From an uncultured Eubacteriales bacterium (GTDB lineage Bacteria > Bacillota_A > Clostridia > Lachnospirales > Lachnospiraceae), in assembly GCA_900321365.1 (NCBI GenBank), contig ONVT01000064.1, positions 1 through 6,931 of the forward strand: 6,931 nt of DNA, written 5' to 3'. Positions 6,425 to 6,931 of the stretch are shown one piece after another (position 1 is the stretch's first letter; every line of letters begins with the position of its first letter). The position numbers and the translations under genes were made by a program. The notes beneath the pieces were generated by a model. That model did not search any database. It worked only from the letters and a program-made list of their open reading frames with translations, and had not been told where the DNA came from.

Positions 6425-6832
6425 ATGAAGGACTGCAATTGCATTTTCTGTAAAATCGCCGGCGGTGAGATTCCGTCCGCAACGCTGTATGAGGATGAGG
6501 AGTTCCGCGTTATCCTGGATGTCAATCCGGCAACGAAGGGACACGCCCTGGTTCTTCCGAAGGACCATTACGCGAACCTCTTTGAGATTCCCTCCGATGT
6601 CCTCACCCGCGCCGTCCTTGTCGCGCAGAAGATCTCGGCAAGGCTTTTCGAAGGACTGCACGCGACAGGCCTCAACCTGATTCAGAACAACGGGCTGAGC
6701 GCCGGGCAGACGGTCTTTCATTTTCACCTGCACATGATCCCGCGCTACGACAATGACAACGCGATGGTGGCATGGAAGCCGGGGAAGCTGACCGAGGAGG
6801 ACAGGGACCAGGTGCTGGCGCTCTTTTCATAA
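6425..6832 (+). CDS. HIT family protein (histidine triad nucleotide hydrolase/transferase, Hint-like)
   Basis: This small cytoplasmic enzyme of 135 residues has the histidine triad fold, whose members hydrolyse phosphoramidates or other bonds on nucleotide alpha-phosphates, often AMP-amine conjugates. The signature is QTVFHFHLHMIP, with H99, H101 and H103; H101 is the expected nucleophile. The N-terminal CIFC (C6, C9), with H48 and H99, matches the zinc site seen in bacterial Hint proteins. KGHALVLPKDHYANLFEI (38-55) is the usual second conserved block. I chose ATG 6425 because AGGAAGG lies six bases upstream and the protein then begins MKDCNCIFCK, as family members do. An ATG at 6407 overlapping the rhomboid stop would add six residues but lacks a ribosome site. 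It is probably the last gene of the plus-strand unit. The physiological substrate is not predictable. Confidence 0.95.
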   Translation: MKDCNCIFCKIAGGEIPSATLYEDEEFRVILDVNPATKGHALVLPKDHYANLFEIPSDVLTRAVLVAQKISARLFEGLHATGLNLIQNNGLSAGQTVFHFHLHMIPRYDNDNAMVAWKPGKLTEEDRDQVLALFS

Positions 6833-6859
6833 TAGAGGCCGTCTGACTTGTAACCAGGC

Positions 6860-6897
6860 AAGATGGCCCGGGTTATATAAGCCCGGGCCATCTTTCT
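6860..6897 (+). terminator. Rho-independent terminator after the HIT gene
   Basis: A perfect 13-bp stem pairs AAGATGGCCCGGG (6860-6872) with CCCGGGCCATCTT (6882-6894) around a nine-base loop. It lies 27 nt after the HIT stop codon. The following T-run is short (TTTCT), so release may depend mainly on the very stable stem. The stem begins with AAGA, so it could also work weakly for transcription from the right. Confidence 0.88.
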
Positions 6898-6913
6898 GAT
6901 TCTATGATGACAG

Positions 6914-6922
6914 TGTTATGAT
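6914..6922 (+). promoter_or_regulatory. Possible extended -10 promoter for a gene beyond the window
   Basis: TGTTATGAT matches the extended -10 form (TGn plus TATGAT, one base from TATAAT). It lies downstream of the terminator and just inside the window end. The hexamer 17 nt upstream, TTCTGA, is a weak -35. The gene it would serve is not visible. Confidence 0.28.
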
Positions 6923-6931
6923 ACGCAGATC

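Overview
The window looks like a chromosomal segment of an anaerobic, fermentative Gram-positive bacterium of the class Clostridia, most likely a Lachnospiraceae-like gut or rumen organism. This rests on the multimeric [FeFe]-hydrogenase genes, strong AGGAGG-type ribosome binding sites, GC-rich coding DNA with an AT-rich intergenic region, and the style of the rhomboid and HIT proteins. No lineage search was possible, so the placement is inference.

The minus-strand half (1-3622) is a tight operon read leftwards: hydC (NuoE-like), hydB (NuoF-like diaphorase) and hydA (catalytic [FeFe] subunit, cut by the window start). hydC and hydB overlap by ATGA, and hydB and hydA are 15 nt apart. Together they encode a soluble NAD(H)-linked, probably electron-bifurcating HydABC hydrogenase. 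HydC and HydB take electrons from NADH through a [2Fe-2S] cluster, FMN and a chain of Fe-S clusters. HydA holds the N-terminal relay clusters and the H-cluster where protons become H2, probably with reduced ferredoxin as co-donor. HydA has Ser in place of the second Cys of the first H-cluster loop (TSCSPGW).

The divergent intergenic region (3623-4074) has no convincing gene but is rich in inverted repeats. A nested set at 3707-3812 would lie in the hydCBA leader, a 9-bp repeat pair sits at 3840-3909, and an imperfect dyad spans the best plus-strand -10 box.

The plus-strand half (4075-6832) holds three closely spaced co-directional genes. The first is an exported two-domain protein of unrecognised function with an 11-residue acidic tandem-repeat linker. 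The second is a rhomboid intramembrane serine protease, and the third a HIT-family nucleotide hydrolase. A 13-bp hairpin terminator closes the unit at 6860-6897. The last bases may contain the promoter of a gene beyond the window. I saw no tRNA, rRNA, CRISPR array, insertion sequence or phage gene. Most of the window is ordinary core metabolism; the points worth a second look are the hydrogenase motif variant, the structured hydCBA leader and the palindrome forming the rhomboid C-terminus.
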